From: Saprospiraceae bacterium | GTDB taxonomy: Bacteria > Bacteroidota > Bacteroidia > Chitinophagales > Saprospiraceae | Direction: 5' to 3' | Length of the DNA: 64,000 bases | NCBI GenBank assembly: GCA_028279185.1 | Contig: JANQSS010000043.1 | Coordinates: 1-64,000, forward strand | Part shown: positions 45,042 through 54,231 of the stretch, in pieces | How positions within the stretch are numbered: position 1 is the first letter of the stretch | How the letters are laid out: the number at the start of each line of letters is the position of its first letter | Program-made: the position numbers and the translations under genes | The notes under the pieces: model-generated | The model's database searches: none | The model's input: the letters and a program-made list of their open reading frames with translations, nothing else | Told to the model about the DNA's origin: nothing

Positions 45042-45911
45042 TTAATGTCTATACGACCCATCTGGAAGAACTTTCGGAAAATTATATTGCGGATCCGTTA
45101 ACAATTGATAAACGGCTAAATCACCATTTTCTACTTTCTCTTTTGTATTGAGCTTCCATTCGTGCCCTATTTCATCGAACCTGTTGTCCTGTGCGCCAAG
45201 GATTGATGTCATCGCCCAATAAATATATTCTCCACCCTGGCATTGGTAATCACATGTTGGGTCATCGTATGAATACCATGCTGATTCAGGATAAGTCGCC
45301 GGTGGGTTTTGAAAAACACCACCACGTGCAACATCCATAGCATTTGAAATTTGAGAACCCTGTTGTGTTCCAAAAACGGAAGGGTATGCGCGTTCATGTC
45401 CTCCATTGGTTATGATATGCCAAACTTCTTCAATGGCGGCGTCGAACTGCCCTGAATGTCCATTTGTATGCCATACGGGGACGGTTTCATCTGCACCCAA
45501 ATCCTGGCCTACTTCGAAGCCATTTGGTGGGCTGAAATTGTCGCGGTCGGCTTCGGTTTTCCACATCATTAAAAAAGCCTTGTTGGAGCGCATTGAATTA
45601 TAAATGACCATGTTGTCAATGACTTCGTCTTCATCATTGTCCAGATATTGTGCCATAATATTCGCAGCGTGAAGTAATTTATTGTCCTCCACGTTTGATG
45701 TAGCATAGATCGGAATTTCAAAGACCATCACTTTTCTGTTGAAATGTGCGAAATCCTCGTCTGAATTGGCAACGATGGAAAAATTTGGATCATTCCCCGC
45801 ATCTATAGTAGCAGGATTCATGTCATTCATTGAAACAACACCGTCGTCATTGTCGCAGCTGAAAAATCCCATTGCAAAAAAAATAAGTAACCCTAATTTC
45901 GTAATATTCAT
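45042..45911 (-). CDS. Lipoprotein, possible metal-binding surface protein
   Basis: The 289-residue protein has a lipoprotein signal ending 'AMGFFSC' followed by the acidic 'DNDDG'. The body contains 'AAIEEVWHIITNGGHERAYP' and 'DEIGHEWKLNT', His/Glu groupings that could bind a metal, and a Cys pair in 'DPTCDYQCQGGEYIYW'. I cannot name the family with certainty. The gene lies between a LytTR regulator gene (upstream) and its likely kinase gene (downstream) on the same strand, so it may be a sensor accessory or a regulated output. Confidence 0.75.
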   Translation of the reverse strand: MNITKLGLLIFFAMGFFSCDNDDGVVSMNDMNPATIDAGNDPNFSIVANSDEDFAHFNRKVMVFEIPIYATSNVEDNKLLHAANIMAQYLDNDEDEVIDNMVIYNSMRSNKAFLMMWKTEADRDNFSPPNGFEVGQDLGADETVPVWHTNGHSGQFDAAIEEVWHIITNGGHERAYPSVFGTQQGSQISNAMDVARGGVFQNPPATYPESAWYSYDDPTCDYQCQGGEYIYWAMTSILGAQDNRFDEIGHEWKLNTKEKVENGDLAVYQLLTDPQYNFPKVLPDGSYRH

Positions 45912-46084
45912 AACTCGATTGTTTGCTAGTGAAATAATTTAAAAATGCGTATTTGACATTATTTCATACAATACTCATTTGTCAGAATAATTACGCTATT
46001 CATGAAGTAATTGTTATGTGAGATGAACTTGACAACGTTGAAATCGCCAAATGTGTATACTATTGATCGAAATGTGTCGACAAT

Positions 46085-46777
46085 CTAATTCACTAACCTA
46101 TCAAGTACCTGTTGATTATAGGCTTTCCCAACGGGAAGTTCAACATTTCCAAGTTGTATGCGATGCTTTTGATAAGCTGATATTTTTGAAACAGCTATTA
46201 TATAACTTCTATGGATGCGAATGAAGTCTTCTTTGGGAAGCTTGGTGAAAATGCCTTTTAAATTTAACCGTGTGAGTATAACCTTATGATCGATCGTGTG
46301 AATTTTTACATAATCCTTGAGCCCTTCGATGTAGTTAATCCGGTCTAGTCGAATGTTTACATTGTTGTACTCAACCTTTACGGTAAGGTATTCAATAGGA
46401 GTGTTCTCGATATTCTTTTTTTCGAGATTAAATAATTTATGCGCCTTGTGGAGCGCTTTTAAGAACCGCTCGAATCGTATTGGCTTAACAAGGTAGTCGA
46501 CTACATCCAGCTCAAATCCGTCAAGCGCATATTCGTCGTAGGCTGTTGTAAAAATCACAAGTGGGCGAGGGTTTAATGAACGTACCAGGTCTACGCCGGA
46601 AAGGTCTGGCATTTCAATATCCGTAAGTAATAAGTCCACCTTATTCTTTGACACCAACTCCATGGCTTCATAAACGCTTGTTGTCGTACCGACTATGTCG
46701 ATGAAAGGAATTTTCGTCGCATAGTGACTAAGTATTTTAAGGGCCGGTGCTTCGTCATCGAGGATGAGTGCTTTCAT
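46085..46777 (-). CDS. LytTR-family response regulator
   Basis: The 230-residue protein has a receiver domain with 'ILDDEAPALKIL' and phospho-acceptor D53 in 'LLTDIEMPDLSGVDL', switch region 'FTTAYDEYALDGFELD' and Lys in 'DYLVKPIRF'. A LytTR DNA-binding domain starts at about 130 ('VNIRLDRINYIEGLKDYVKI', 'FIRIHRSYIIAV'). It lies 24 bases downstream of the SGNH hydrolase gene, so it may be co-transcribed with it. Probable partner: the kinase at 43674-44732. Confidence 0.94.
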   Translation of the reverse strand: MKALILDDEAPALKILSHYATKIPFIDIVGTTTSVYEAMELVSKNKVDLLLTDIEMPDLSGVDLVRSLNPRPLVIFTTAYDEYALDGFELDVVDYLVKPIRFERFLKALHKAHKLFNLEKKNIENTPIEYLTVKVEYNNVNIRLDRINYIEGLKDYVKIHTIDHKVILTRLNLKGIFTKLPKEDFIRIHRSYIIAVSKISAYQKHRIQLGNVELPVGKAYNQQVLDRLVN

Positions 46778-46801
46778 ATAATGTTAAACGTTGTACTCCA
46801 A

Positions 46802-47890
46802 TTAATTGATTTCCCTCCCAAGAGCTCTCCGTTTTTCACGTTCTGATGCCTCAATATATCGTGCGATTAGGCCAGAAAAGACAATTCCCCCTGCTCTTGA
46901 AAAATGTCCTTCGTCTACAAAATGTTTATCTTTCCAATTGGCTTCAAGGACTGTATTCAACACAACACAATCTGCTGTGTTTGAGTCACACACCATGCCA
47001 GGAATGTGATTGAATCGTTCTATCAGTGCTGGCATGGCACTATTTTTGATTCGCGTTGACCACCTCGACGACTCATCACCATTTCGCTCAAACTCGACCG
47101 AATTCAATATTTGTGGAACAAATATTACATCAGCGCTTAAATTAGATGAAATGGTTTTTATGGTTTGCAGATTTCTTTTATATAATTGGTCTACAATCGG
47201 ATCATTATTTTCATAGGATTCTGGTGTCTTGTGTCTTATAAAATTTTTCGATAGCTTTCGAATTAGTTTAAGCGAAATGAAGACATCTTCTAATGACGCA
47301 TACAAGGAGTTGCTTGCGTTTAATCCAAGGTTGGAATATTGTTGTGTTCCATGACTGTAATAATCAGGTCCCAATTCGGGGTCATGATAGTTTCGAATAT
47401 CATTCCACCCACAATAAATCAATATATAGTCCAGGCTATCTTCCGGCGCGAGCAATGCAAGTTGAATAATATTTTCTACGGTAGAATAACCTGGTGTGCC
47501 GTAATTTATAACGGCATACTGTCCTCCAAGTGTATCCTGCAATAAAGCGGGCCAACTATCTTTGTCATCAGTCCCGGTACCAAATGCCGTTGAGCCACCA
47601 AACACACCAACCCTTGTAAGCGAAGTGTCGGCTAGGTTCGCACCTGTATATCTTGTGTTCAGTTCCGTACTTGAAACATTCTTATTGTTTTTAAATACAT
47701 GCACATTTTTTTTTAGTCGACCCACCAAATAGGGGTGGGCTTCGAACAATTGTTGGTGCGACGACTCTTCTAAAAAATATAGATTACCATGATAAATTGC
47801 ATGCCCAAGTTGAAGTAATGTCTCGATCGAAATTATTATTACCCAAAAAACAAAGTAGTTAATAAGAATAGTCTTTAATACTTTTTTCAT
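46802..47890 (-). CDS. Membrane-anchored SGNH/GDSL hydrolase
   Basis: The 362-residue protein has one N-terminal membrane segment (about 8-28) and then an extracytoplasmic SGNH domain. Block I is 'GVFGGSTAFGTG' with the likely nucleophile Ser, block III 'IYCGWNDIRNY' with the Asn, and block V 'FVDEGHFSRAGG' with the Asp-x-x-His acid/base. Related proteins remove acyl groups from polysaccharides or lipids in the envelope. It precedes the LytTR regulator gene. The substrate is unknown. Confidence 0.88.
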   Translation of the reverse strand: MKKVLKTILINYFVFWVIIISIETLLQLGHAIYHGNLYFLEESSHQQLFEAHPYLVGRLKKNVHVFKNNKNVSSTELNTRYTGANLADTSLTRVGVFGGSTAFGTGTDDKDSWPALLQDTLGGQYAVINYGTPGYSTVENIIQLALLAPEDSLDYILIYCGWNDIRNYHDPELGPDYYSHGTQQYSNLGLNASNSLYASLEDVFISLKLIRKLSKNFIRHKTPESYENNDPIVDQLYKRNLQTIKTISSNLSADVIFVPQILNSVEFERNGDESSRWSTRIKNSAMPALIERFNHIPGMVCDSNTADCVVLNTVLEANWKDKHFVDEGHFSRAGGIVFSGLIARYIEASEREKRRALGREIN

Positions 47891-48023
47891 GAAAATATAG
47901 CCTACTATTGGAAAAGGCTAAAGTACTCCTTTTGCACGACAATACACTGGATGAAATGCCATGTCGGATTTCATAAAATAAGTAAAGTAGGAGATAAAAA
48001 ATCGAATGAAATTAATGTACAAC

Positions 48024-48752
48024 CTAATAATATGATCCGTGAGTCAAACAATGTCCTTCTATGCTACTAATGACAAAGGTCAGTGATTGGGAAACAGCGT
48101 CACCATGGATATCTTTGGCCGGCAACCATCGTGGCATCTCCTTGAGTCCGTTAACAATAATGGCATCAACTTCTGCATCATTTGAGCTCATTTGCACTAT
48201 GGGGTCAATTAGTTTTCCATTAACATCGATCGTGAATTCCACGCGCACGATATTGAACGAATCTCGTTGTTCTCTGCTCAATTTCGACGTGATATTATTG
48301 GAAATATACGTCGCCCGGTTTTCTTCTCCACCTACAAAGGAGGCACCTTCGGTTGGAACCAACAAAAATCCGAACGACAATTCCTTAATTGTATTATGTT
48401 TCAGTGAATTCTTGGGCCAATATTTTGCATGAATTTCTATGCGGCTGCCGACTTCAGCACTTCGTAAAATCGCGCGCTGCTCCTCGGTCAAGATATCCTC
48501 GGTGCCTTCTGCGGAAAATGACATCGCCTCATTGGAAACTGAAATCGTTGTTTGCGTATAATTATCTATCCATTCTGCGGGATATCGTTCATGCAGTGCT
48601 GATATGCGTGAGGCCTCTCGCAATTGAATCTGATCACCAATGAGGATTTCTTGATCAATGAAAACATGAAATAGGTCTTGCGCCAAACCGAAGTTAGTAA
48701 AGTAAAGCGCGAACAATACCGAAATTAGAAAGCGTATGTTACAATTAGTCAT
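48024..48752 (-). CDS. Exported protein with TonB C-terminal-like domain
   Basis: The 242-residue protein starts with a signal peptide (cleavage near 'NFGLAQ'). A domain of about 100 residues of unknown type follows. From about 160 it shows the TonB_C pattern 'FNIVRVEFTIDVNGKLIDPI', 'EVDAIIVNGLKEMPRWLPA' and 'VSQSLTFVIS'. It lacks the proline-rich linker and an uncleaved membrane anchor of true TonB proteins, so it is more likely a periplasmic TonB_C-domain protein than an energy transducer. It appears monocistronic. Confidence 0.8.
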   Translation of the reverse strand: MTNCNIRFLISVLFALYFTNFGLAQDLFHVFIDQEILIGDQIQLREASRISALHERYPAEWIDNYTQTTISVSNEAMSFSAEGTEDILTEEQRAILRSAEVGSRIEIHAKYWPKNSLKHNTIKELSFGFLLVPTEGASFVGGEENRATYISNNITSKLSREQRDSFNIVRVEFTIDVNGKLIDPIVQMSSNDAEVDAIIVNGLKEMPRWLPAKDIHGDAVSQSLTFVISSIEGHCLTHGSYY

Positions 48753-48988
48753 ATTCGTTTAAAATAGCTTAATTCGAAATATACAACATCTACAACACCA
48801 ATTCATGGCGGAGAATTTGTGTGAGGCTCCAAAATCAATATAATGGCTTAGTTTTACAAAGTTTTACATTGATTTACATGATTTAAAAAAGCTTGTGTCA
48901 GCTTATCAGTTTTCTCCCAAACCAATACGTGTCGACCTATGCACATGCCAAGATAGATTAATGCCCGGCTTAAATAAGGTTATTCAGT

Positions 48989-49876
48989 TTATTTCTGTAT
49001 TTGCAAATGTTCTAGCTTCTGTCCTAAGCTTTGATACCTTCCACGATTTTCCGAATACAAACGTGCCTGAACCCATTTAATCAGCCGCATAGGGTCAACC
49101 TCTGCCAGGACTGCCATTTTACTAAGGAACACTGAAGATGCAAATTCCAGGCGATCAGTATTGTTTAAAATATGTTGGGTAAGATCGTATGCTCTGTCAC
49201 CGATGTATGGTTTAATATCGATTGCCAACCAGCCGTTTCGCTGAGCCTTCAATATGTTTCCGGCGTGCAGGTCCGTAGCCAATAGTACAGGATTTGTCAT
49301 GGTCGAAACCAATTCTTCTTTCAGCTCGCAGCCATAGATGGCTAATTCTTTATTTGGAAAATGATAAAGTGTGTTAACTGTCTCCCGATTCCATTGCTCA
49401 ACCATTAATTTCAAAGGTCTGAATTTGGTAAAGCGTATCCCTGCAGTCCAAATCTCGTTTAATATTTGACAAACAATTTTATCCTGGTAGTCATGGTCCT
49501 GACGTTTAAGACTAGTTCCTGGGTTACACTGTTCGAGAAGCATAATGTTTTTTGACTTCCTATAGTCTAATATTTTCACGGTTGGATTTCCATTTAAATG
49601 CAGGAGCCCTTCAATTTCGTGGTCTGCTTCACTGTGTGGAAATCCAATTTTTAATACGGCGGGGTGTTCTTTATTTACAAAACAAGCGACAACATATGAA
49701 CATGAAACATCATTTACATAAGTTTTTCCCAAAGATAAGTTCCATTTTTTCGTTGCCCAGTTTACTAATCCAGGGAGTTCATCAACCCAGCACTTATGCT
49801 CGATGGAAAGCTCTTTGAATGTTTTTATGTACTTGGGCAGTTTCATGTAGGTTGTATTTCCGCGGCAATCTTGCAA
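48989..49876 (-). CDS. APH-type small-molecule kinase (streptomycin/hydroxyurea kinase-like)
   Basis: The 295-residue protein (285 if the ATG at 49846 is used) has the layout of the APH_6/hur kinase family: ATP-lobe lysine in 'AVLKIGFPHSE', hinge 'IMLLEQCNPGTSL', catalytic 'ATDLHAGNIL' (H-G-D-x-H-xx-N relative) and metal-binding 'IDIKPYIGDRAYDL'. The family phosphorylates aminoglycosides such as streptomycin or hydroxyurea, but chromosomal members often act on unknown metabolites. The first residue of the catalytic loop reads A-T-D instead of H-G-D. I would not call it a resistance gene on this evidence. It is divergent from the ornithine cyclodeaminase-like gene. Confidence 0.85.
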   Translation of the reverse strand: MQDCRGNTTYMKLPKYIKTFKELSIEHKCWVDELPGLVNWATKKWNLSLGKTYVNDVSCSYVVACFVNKEHPAVLKIGFPHSEADHEIEGLLHLNGNPTVKILDYRKSKNIMLLEQCNPGTSLKRQDHDYQDKIVCQILNEIWTAGIRFTKFRPLKLMVEQWNRETVNTLYHFPNKELAIYGCELKEELVSTMTNPVLLATDLHAGNILKAQRNGWLAIDIKPYIGDRAYDLTQHILNNTDRLEFASSVFLSKMAVLAEVDPMRLIKWVQARLYSENRGRYQSLGQKLEHLQIQK

Positions 49877-50237
49877 TATTTAGATTAGTACTACACTATT
49901 TTAATTTCCAGCTGGGATCTTGAATTAATGTCGTAATCGGTCAAAATAGTGTCATGTATTTAATCAACATTGAATAATTCTCCCTGCTACTCGCCAAAAG
50001 TAATCGTGTAAAACGCAATACATAAAATAGACGGACAGACACAAGGGGTTTGAAAACAACATAAGTTTTAGAAAATGGCTATCTTCATGAGTTATTGGCA
50101 CGTTTATTTGAAGACTTAGACATGTTCAATTCATAGAAAGAATAACCAAAACAACACAGACTTGTTTAGCTTTTTGATGTATAAAAAGTGATTAGGTTGA
50201 ACCAATAGAGCAACCAAAAACACCAACAAAACCTCTT
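49877..50237. other. Divergent intergenic region with 10-base inverted repeat
   Basis: These 361 bases hold the promoters of the APH-like and ornithine cyclodeaminase-like genes. The inverted repeat at 49893-49952 lies close to the APH-like gene start. 'TAGCTTTT' at 50167-50174 is one base from the TAnnTTTG -7 consensus of Bacteroidota, about 64 bases before the ATG, but without a clear -33 TTG. Confidence 0.45.
49893..49952. repeat. Inverted repeat ACACTATTTT / AAAATAGTGT
   Basis: The arms at 49893-49902 and 49943-49952 are perfect 10-base reverse complements with a 40-base spacer. They lie 17-76 bases upstream of the first possible start of the APH-like gene and could be paired operator half-sites. 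No regulator can be linked from the sequence. Confidence 0.4.
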
Positions 50238-51338
50238 ATGAGGGTTGGATCTAAAGAAGTAAAAGACCAAATGAAAAACCACTTAAAATCCTTGGTGTTG
50301 ACTGCGGCAAACATTGAACAAATTGTCGAGAAAGTGGGTGTCGATCAAATTATGGATCAATTGATCGAACGCACTTATAACGTATTTGTGGAATTCAGTG
50401 ATCAAGAGAGCATCATGCCGATTCGGTCCGGATTTAACTATACGGAACCAAAAGTTGGTCTTATCGAATGGATGCCCATTCGCGATGTCACACATGAAGA
50501 GATTTTAATGAAGATGGTGGCCTACCATCCTGATAATCCGAAGGATTATCAACTCCCTACAATCTTGTCTACAATTGCCACGTACGATACGCGTACGGGA
50601 CACTTAAAAGCAATCATGGATGGGGTCCTGCCCACAGCTCTGCGTACCGGGGCTGCATCCGCAGTGGCAAGCAAATTGTTCGGACATCCGGAAAGTCGTG
50701 TCTTGGGTCTCATTGGTTGCGGGGCCCAATCAATTACACAATTGCATGCACTATCAAGACTGTTTAAGTTTGAAAAGATCATGTACTATGACAGTGACGC
50801 ACCCACTATGTCTTCATTTGAGAACCGAGCAGCTTTTTTGAATCTGGGTATAGCATTTCATGGTTCATCTATCGATGAAATTGTAGCGTCATCGGATATT
50901 CTGTGCACAGCAACTTCTGTTGGCGTAAATGAAGGACCTCTGTTTTCGAACATTCAACCCAAAGATCATTTGCATGTTAATGCGGTCGGGTCAGATTTTC
51001 CCGGAAAAATTGAGTTACCCAAAGCATTATTATTGAAAAGCTACGTATCACCAGACTTACCAGAACAGGCTGCAATCGAAGGGGAATGTCAACAATTGGA
51101 CGCAAAAGACGTAGGACGAGATATTATTTCTTGCCTTAAAATGGCAAACCAATTGGAGCATCTAAAGCAGGAAAGCACGGTATTTGATTCCACAGGCATG
51201 GCGCTGGAAGATCAAATTGTCGCAGATCTATTCTTACTACATGCCGCTGAAATGAATATCGGAGAATATATTTATTTAGAAAATACGAATCTCGAGGAAA
51301 AGAATCCGTATTCATTTTTATTAAAATTGAAGCATTAA
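50238..51338 (+). CDS. Ornithine cyclodeaminase/mu-crystallin family protein
   Basis: The 366-residue protein (355 if ATG 50271 is used) shows the family plan: N-terminal 'LIEWMPIRD' and 'VKIVAYHP'-like region, 'MDGVLPTALRTGAASAVASKL', the NAD-binding loop 'LGLIGCGAQSITQLHALS' (GxGxQ) and 'HVNAVGSDFPGKIEL', where the Asp is the usual catalytic residue. Members convert L-ornithine to L-proline, or act as alanine, lysine or other amino-acid cyclodeaminases/dehydrogenases. Beside an NRPS locus with a free A domain, free carrier and dehydrogenase, a proline-supplying role is attractive. It is transcribed alone, about 2.9 kb from the NRPS operon. Confidence 0.9.
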   Translation: MRVGSKEVKDQMKNHLKSLVLTAANIEQIVEKVGVDQIMDQLIERTYNVFVEFSDQESIMPIRSGFNYTEPKVGLIEWMPIRDVTHEEILMKMVAYHPDNPKDYQLPTILSTIATYDTRTGHLKAIMDGVLPTALRTGAASAVASKLFGHPESRVLGLIGCGAQSITQLHALSRLFKFEKIMYYDSDAPTMSSFENRAAFLNLGIAFHGSSIDEIVASSDILCTATSVGVNEGPLFSNIQPKDHLHVNAVGSDFPGKIELPKALLLKSYVSPDLPEQAAIEGECQQLDAKDVGRDIISCLKMANQLEHLKQESTVFDSTGMALEDQIVADLFLLHAAEMNIGEYIYLENTNLEEKNPYSFLLKLKH

Positions 51339-51374
51339 AAACAAGGGGCGAATCAACGTTAATGTTCGTTCGAA

Positions 51375-52853
51375 TCAAGATACTTCACTATCAAATTTTT
51401 TCTTCCTTTTTATCATAGCCAAACCAGCGAACAGAAGAATAACGGTTAAATTGACAAGCCACAATGTTCTTGAGCTATAACGCGCGTTCATGTTACTCGA
51501 AGAAACACCGCAAACGACTGTATTAACTACATGACCAATCAATAAATATAAAAGTGTGCAAATAAATTTTGAATCGAAGTCTACCTTGTATTGTTTTGCG
51601 AACACCCGATATAATAAAAATAAAAACGTTAAGGGTGTTAAAACGACCCACCAAATTAAATCCACATTTTGATATGCGCGTCTGATCATTACGCGTATTA
51701 CCCCTCGTATCTGTTCCGTATTTCGGTAGGCGCGTCGATCATTGTCGTTAATTCGCCTGAGCGTCTTTACAAGACTTTGACTTCCCTTCCACGTCAGTGG
51801 GCTATATTTCCTAATATCTGTATTAAACGTCTGACGAAATCCTCGTCTTGCCATGAGCCATGCTAAACCGTAATAAAAATTCGGTTTTTTCAAGCTGTAC
51901 ATGACGAAGTCCTTGTTATCGGTTGCGTATTTCACATACTCCTCATTGTATTCATTTCTATTAGAAAATGTAACATTCTTTATCATGAATGAATCCGTAT
52001 TTAAGGCATCTGCGCATAAATAGTTTTCATGTGTTCCATCACAATACTGTTTCAACAAGTTTTGCAGTTGGCCTGACTCCCAAATACGTACGGCAACGAT
52101 ATAATACCCCGATGAAACATCGCCATTTTCATTGTCAGCCACTCCGCTCCACTGTGTATTGTCCGCTGATCTTGGTGCATTTAATATGTTCTTCTCAAAC
52201 AACAAGGAACAAAAAAATAGGACCATGATCAATAGAATGTGTTGAGTAAACTTTTTTTTATCGTCAACACGTTGTGCCAATATTGCGATTACTATTAAAA
52301 ATACTGTGAAAATTGGTAAGATTACAATATGGGTTTGGTGCGCACTTAGTGCAAAAAACATAATGACCGACACAATAATACTTTCCACCCGACTTAACGA
52401 CCCTTGCATTATTAAGATAATACACAAAAGGCTAATTGGAGTGAAAATATCACTCATAATCATAGACGACACCCAAGGCAGAGACGTAAAGGCCAGTAAT
52501 GAAAGAACACCGATGAAGATCGCTCCTGAAAATTTTGGGAATGTATTTTTGATAAAAATGTATAGCACGGTGGAAATCAAAAAATTTTGAACAATGGCAA
52601 TGAACTGAGCAGAACCGAAAACATACAATACGGTCGTAAGAAATACAGTATATGCATTTGACCAATGACTACTCTCTGTCAAATCCAAAGCACGTTCTAA
52701 ATACCCTTGCGAATCACCTAAAACCAATGGGAAGCCATTGTAAATATGAACAGCGCTCAATATTGCAGTTCCCAATATGATCAAGCCTAGAAGCATCACT
52801 ACTTCCTTCAGCCATCCTTGAAAATTTATGCGCTTGTCAAAATTACGAGTCAT
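51375..52853 (-). CDS. Polytopic membrane protein, possible GT-C glycosyltransferase
   Basis: The 492-residue protein has about ten to eleven membrane helices. After the first helix a loop holds 'FPLVLGDSQGYLERAL', with an acidic residue placed like the catalytic Asp of GT-C enzymes, which also share many membrane helices and an early extracytoplasmic loop. A soluble stretch of about 140 residues (about 225-365) lies between helices. I cannot assign the family with certainty. Its location between the ornithine cyclodeaminase-like gene and the DUF354/GT1 genes would suit lipid-linked sugar transfer. The 3' end is convergent with the 50238-51338 gene. Confidence 0.7.
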   Translation of the reverse strand: MTRNFDKRINFQGWLKEVVMLLGLIILGTAILSAVHIYNGFPLVLGDSQGYLERALDLTESSHWSNAYTVFLTTVLYVFGSAQFIAIVQNFLISTVLYIFIKNTFPKFSGAIFIGVLSLLAFTSLPWVSSMIMSDIFTPISLLCIILIMQGSLSRVESIIVSVIMFFALSAHQTHIVILPIFTVFLIVIAILAQRVDDKKKFTQHILLIMVLFFCSLLFEKNILNAPRSADNTQWSGVADNENGDVSSGYYIVAVRIWESGQLQNLLKQYCDGTHENYLCADALNTDSFMIKNVTFSNRNEYNEEYVKYATDNKDFVMYSLKKPNFYYGLAWLMARRGFRQTFNTDIRKYSPLTWKGSQSLVKTLRRINDNDRRAYRNTEQIRGVIRVMIRRAYQNVDLIWWVVLTPLTFLFLLYRVFAKQYKVDFDSKFICTLLYLLIGHVVNTVVCGVSSSNMNARYSSRTLWLVNLTVILLFAGLAMIKRKKKFDSEVS

Positions 52854-53196
52854 GTGGTCTAAAGATAGAAATTTGACTTAAAGCCTTCTTTGTGGTCAAT
52901 TAACCAACTATTAAAAGGCATTGCCTAGAAGGTTAATTATTTTATACCTCCGTTCTGCATCGAACTGTATAGGCCTTTGTCTAGGTAAGTAAAGTACATT
53001 GCGATTCAAATCTTAACAAAGCCATCGTACCTGTATTCCAAGCGAATTGTCAAGAAAAGCCTATCACAGGTGATATGATTATCTATAAAAAAGTCAATAC
53101 ATTTGCAAGCCAAGAAATCCCAAACAATGAATCATGTTTTACACGAAAAATTATTCATTTTGCCTATAGTGAACCCCCGATAATCCTAATGTGCAA
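52854..53196. other. Divergent intergenic region, no gene seen
   Basis: These 343 bases separate the membrane protein gene from the DUF354 gene. A 12-base palindrome ATCAC-AG-GTGAT occurs at 53063-53074. Otherwise nothing recognisable; the GTG at 53191 is six bases upstream of the chosen ATG of the next gene. Confidence 0.45.
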
Positions 53197-54231
53197 ATGA
53201 AAATCCTCTTCGATGTCAATCATGCCGCTCACGTGCATTTTATTAAAAATGCGTACAAAATTCTCAAGCAACAAGGCCACGAATGTCTAATTACCGCAAG
53301 TGATAAACCTTTGGTCTACCAGTTATTGGCAGAAAATAACCTGCCCTACTATCCCATGGGAAAGATTGGAAAATCCATGATATCAAAACTCATTAAACTC
53401 CTGATTCATGATACAAAAATGATCTGGTATTGTCTTCGACACAAACCTAATTTGATCTTAGGCATTGTCGCCATACGCGGCTCACATGCCGGGTGGCTGC
53501 TACGAATAAAAAATATTGTTTTTTCAGATACGGAAACCGCTAAACTTCAAATCGCTTTTTTCAAGCCATTTGCCACAGAAATTCATAACCCAGACTGGTT
53601 CAAAAGAAATTTGGGGTCGAAACAGATTCGATATAAAGGTTTTCATGAGTTAGCCTACTTGCACCCAAACAATTTTGAGCCCGACCCAAAGGTTCGGGGG
53701 CTACTCGGTATTAATCCAAATGAAGATTTCTTTATTGTTCGATTTGTTGCTTGGGATGCAACACATGATATTCATCACTCGGGTATTAGCTTACAAGGCA
53801 AACGCGATATTATCAACTTACTATCCCGGCACGGTAAAGTGTTTGTGACTTCCGAGTATACGCTTGAAGAAGAATTCAAAAAATATGAATTTACTATTGC
53901 GTCCTCGTATTTGCATGACGCTATGTACTTCGCCTCTATGGTGGTGGGAGAAGGTGCAACCACCGCTTGCGAAGCCGCCATACTTGGAACACCAAGTATT
54001 TATATGAATCCCATCGCCCTCGGTTATATCGAGTACCTGGAAGAAATATACGATATGATTTATCACTTACCCGATGAAGACAGAGCCATGCAAAAAATAC
54101 GTGAATTATTAAATAGTCCCGACCTCAATCAAGAGTGGAGCAATAAGAAAAAGGCATTTTTAGCCACGCAAATAGATACAACTGAATACATTATTTCTTT
54201 AATTAACCAAAATAATCGTTCGTATATTTAA
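53197..54231 (+). CDS. DUF354 glycosyltransferase-like protein
   Basis: GTG at 53191 also opens the frame; ATG at 53197 ('MKILFDVNHAAHVHFIKN') is the natural start and gives 344 residues. The N-terminus matches DUF354 ('DVNHAAHVHF', with the conserved His), and the C-terminal half has the GT-B-like nucleotide-sugar region 'HDAMYFASMVVGEGATTACEAAILGTPSIYMNP'. DUF354 proteins are predicted GT-B glycosyltransferases, often near capsule or secondary-metabolite genes. The last bases overlap the stop codon of the convergent GT1 gene by four, a very tight arrangement. Acceptor unknown. Confidence 0.88.
   Translation: MKILFDVNHAAHVHFIKNAYKILKQQGHECLITASDKPLVYQLLAENNLPYYPMGKIGKSMISKLIKLLIHDTKMIWYCLRHKPNLILGIVAIRGSHAGWLLRIKNIVFSDTETAKLQIAFFKPFATEIHNPDWFKRNLGSKQIRYKGFHELAYLHPNNFEPDPKVRGLLGINPNEDFFIVRFVAWDATHDIHHSGISLQGKRDIINLLSRHGKVFVTSEYTLEEEFKKYEFTIASSYLHDAMYFASMVVGEGATTACEAAILGTPSIYMNPIALGYIEYLEEIYDMIYHLPDEDRAMQKIRELLNSPDLNQEWSNKKKAFLATQIDTTEYIISLINQNNRSYI

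Noticed and set aside
48061..48432. 123-residue plus-strand open frame inside the TonB_C-domain gene
   Set aside because: It is antisense to a gene with clear signal peptide and TonB_C pattern and shows no domain of its own.
48989..49876. Acquired aminoglycoside resistance gene
   Set aside because: The kinase motifs are real but diverged (A-T-D in place of H-G-D), and no mobile element is beside it; chromosomal APH-like kinases of unknown substrate are common.
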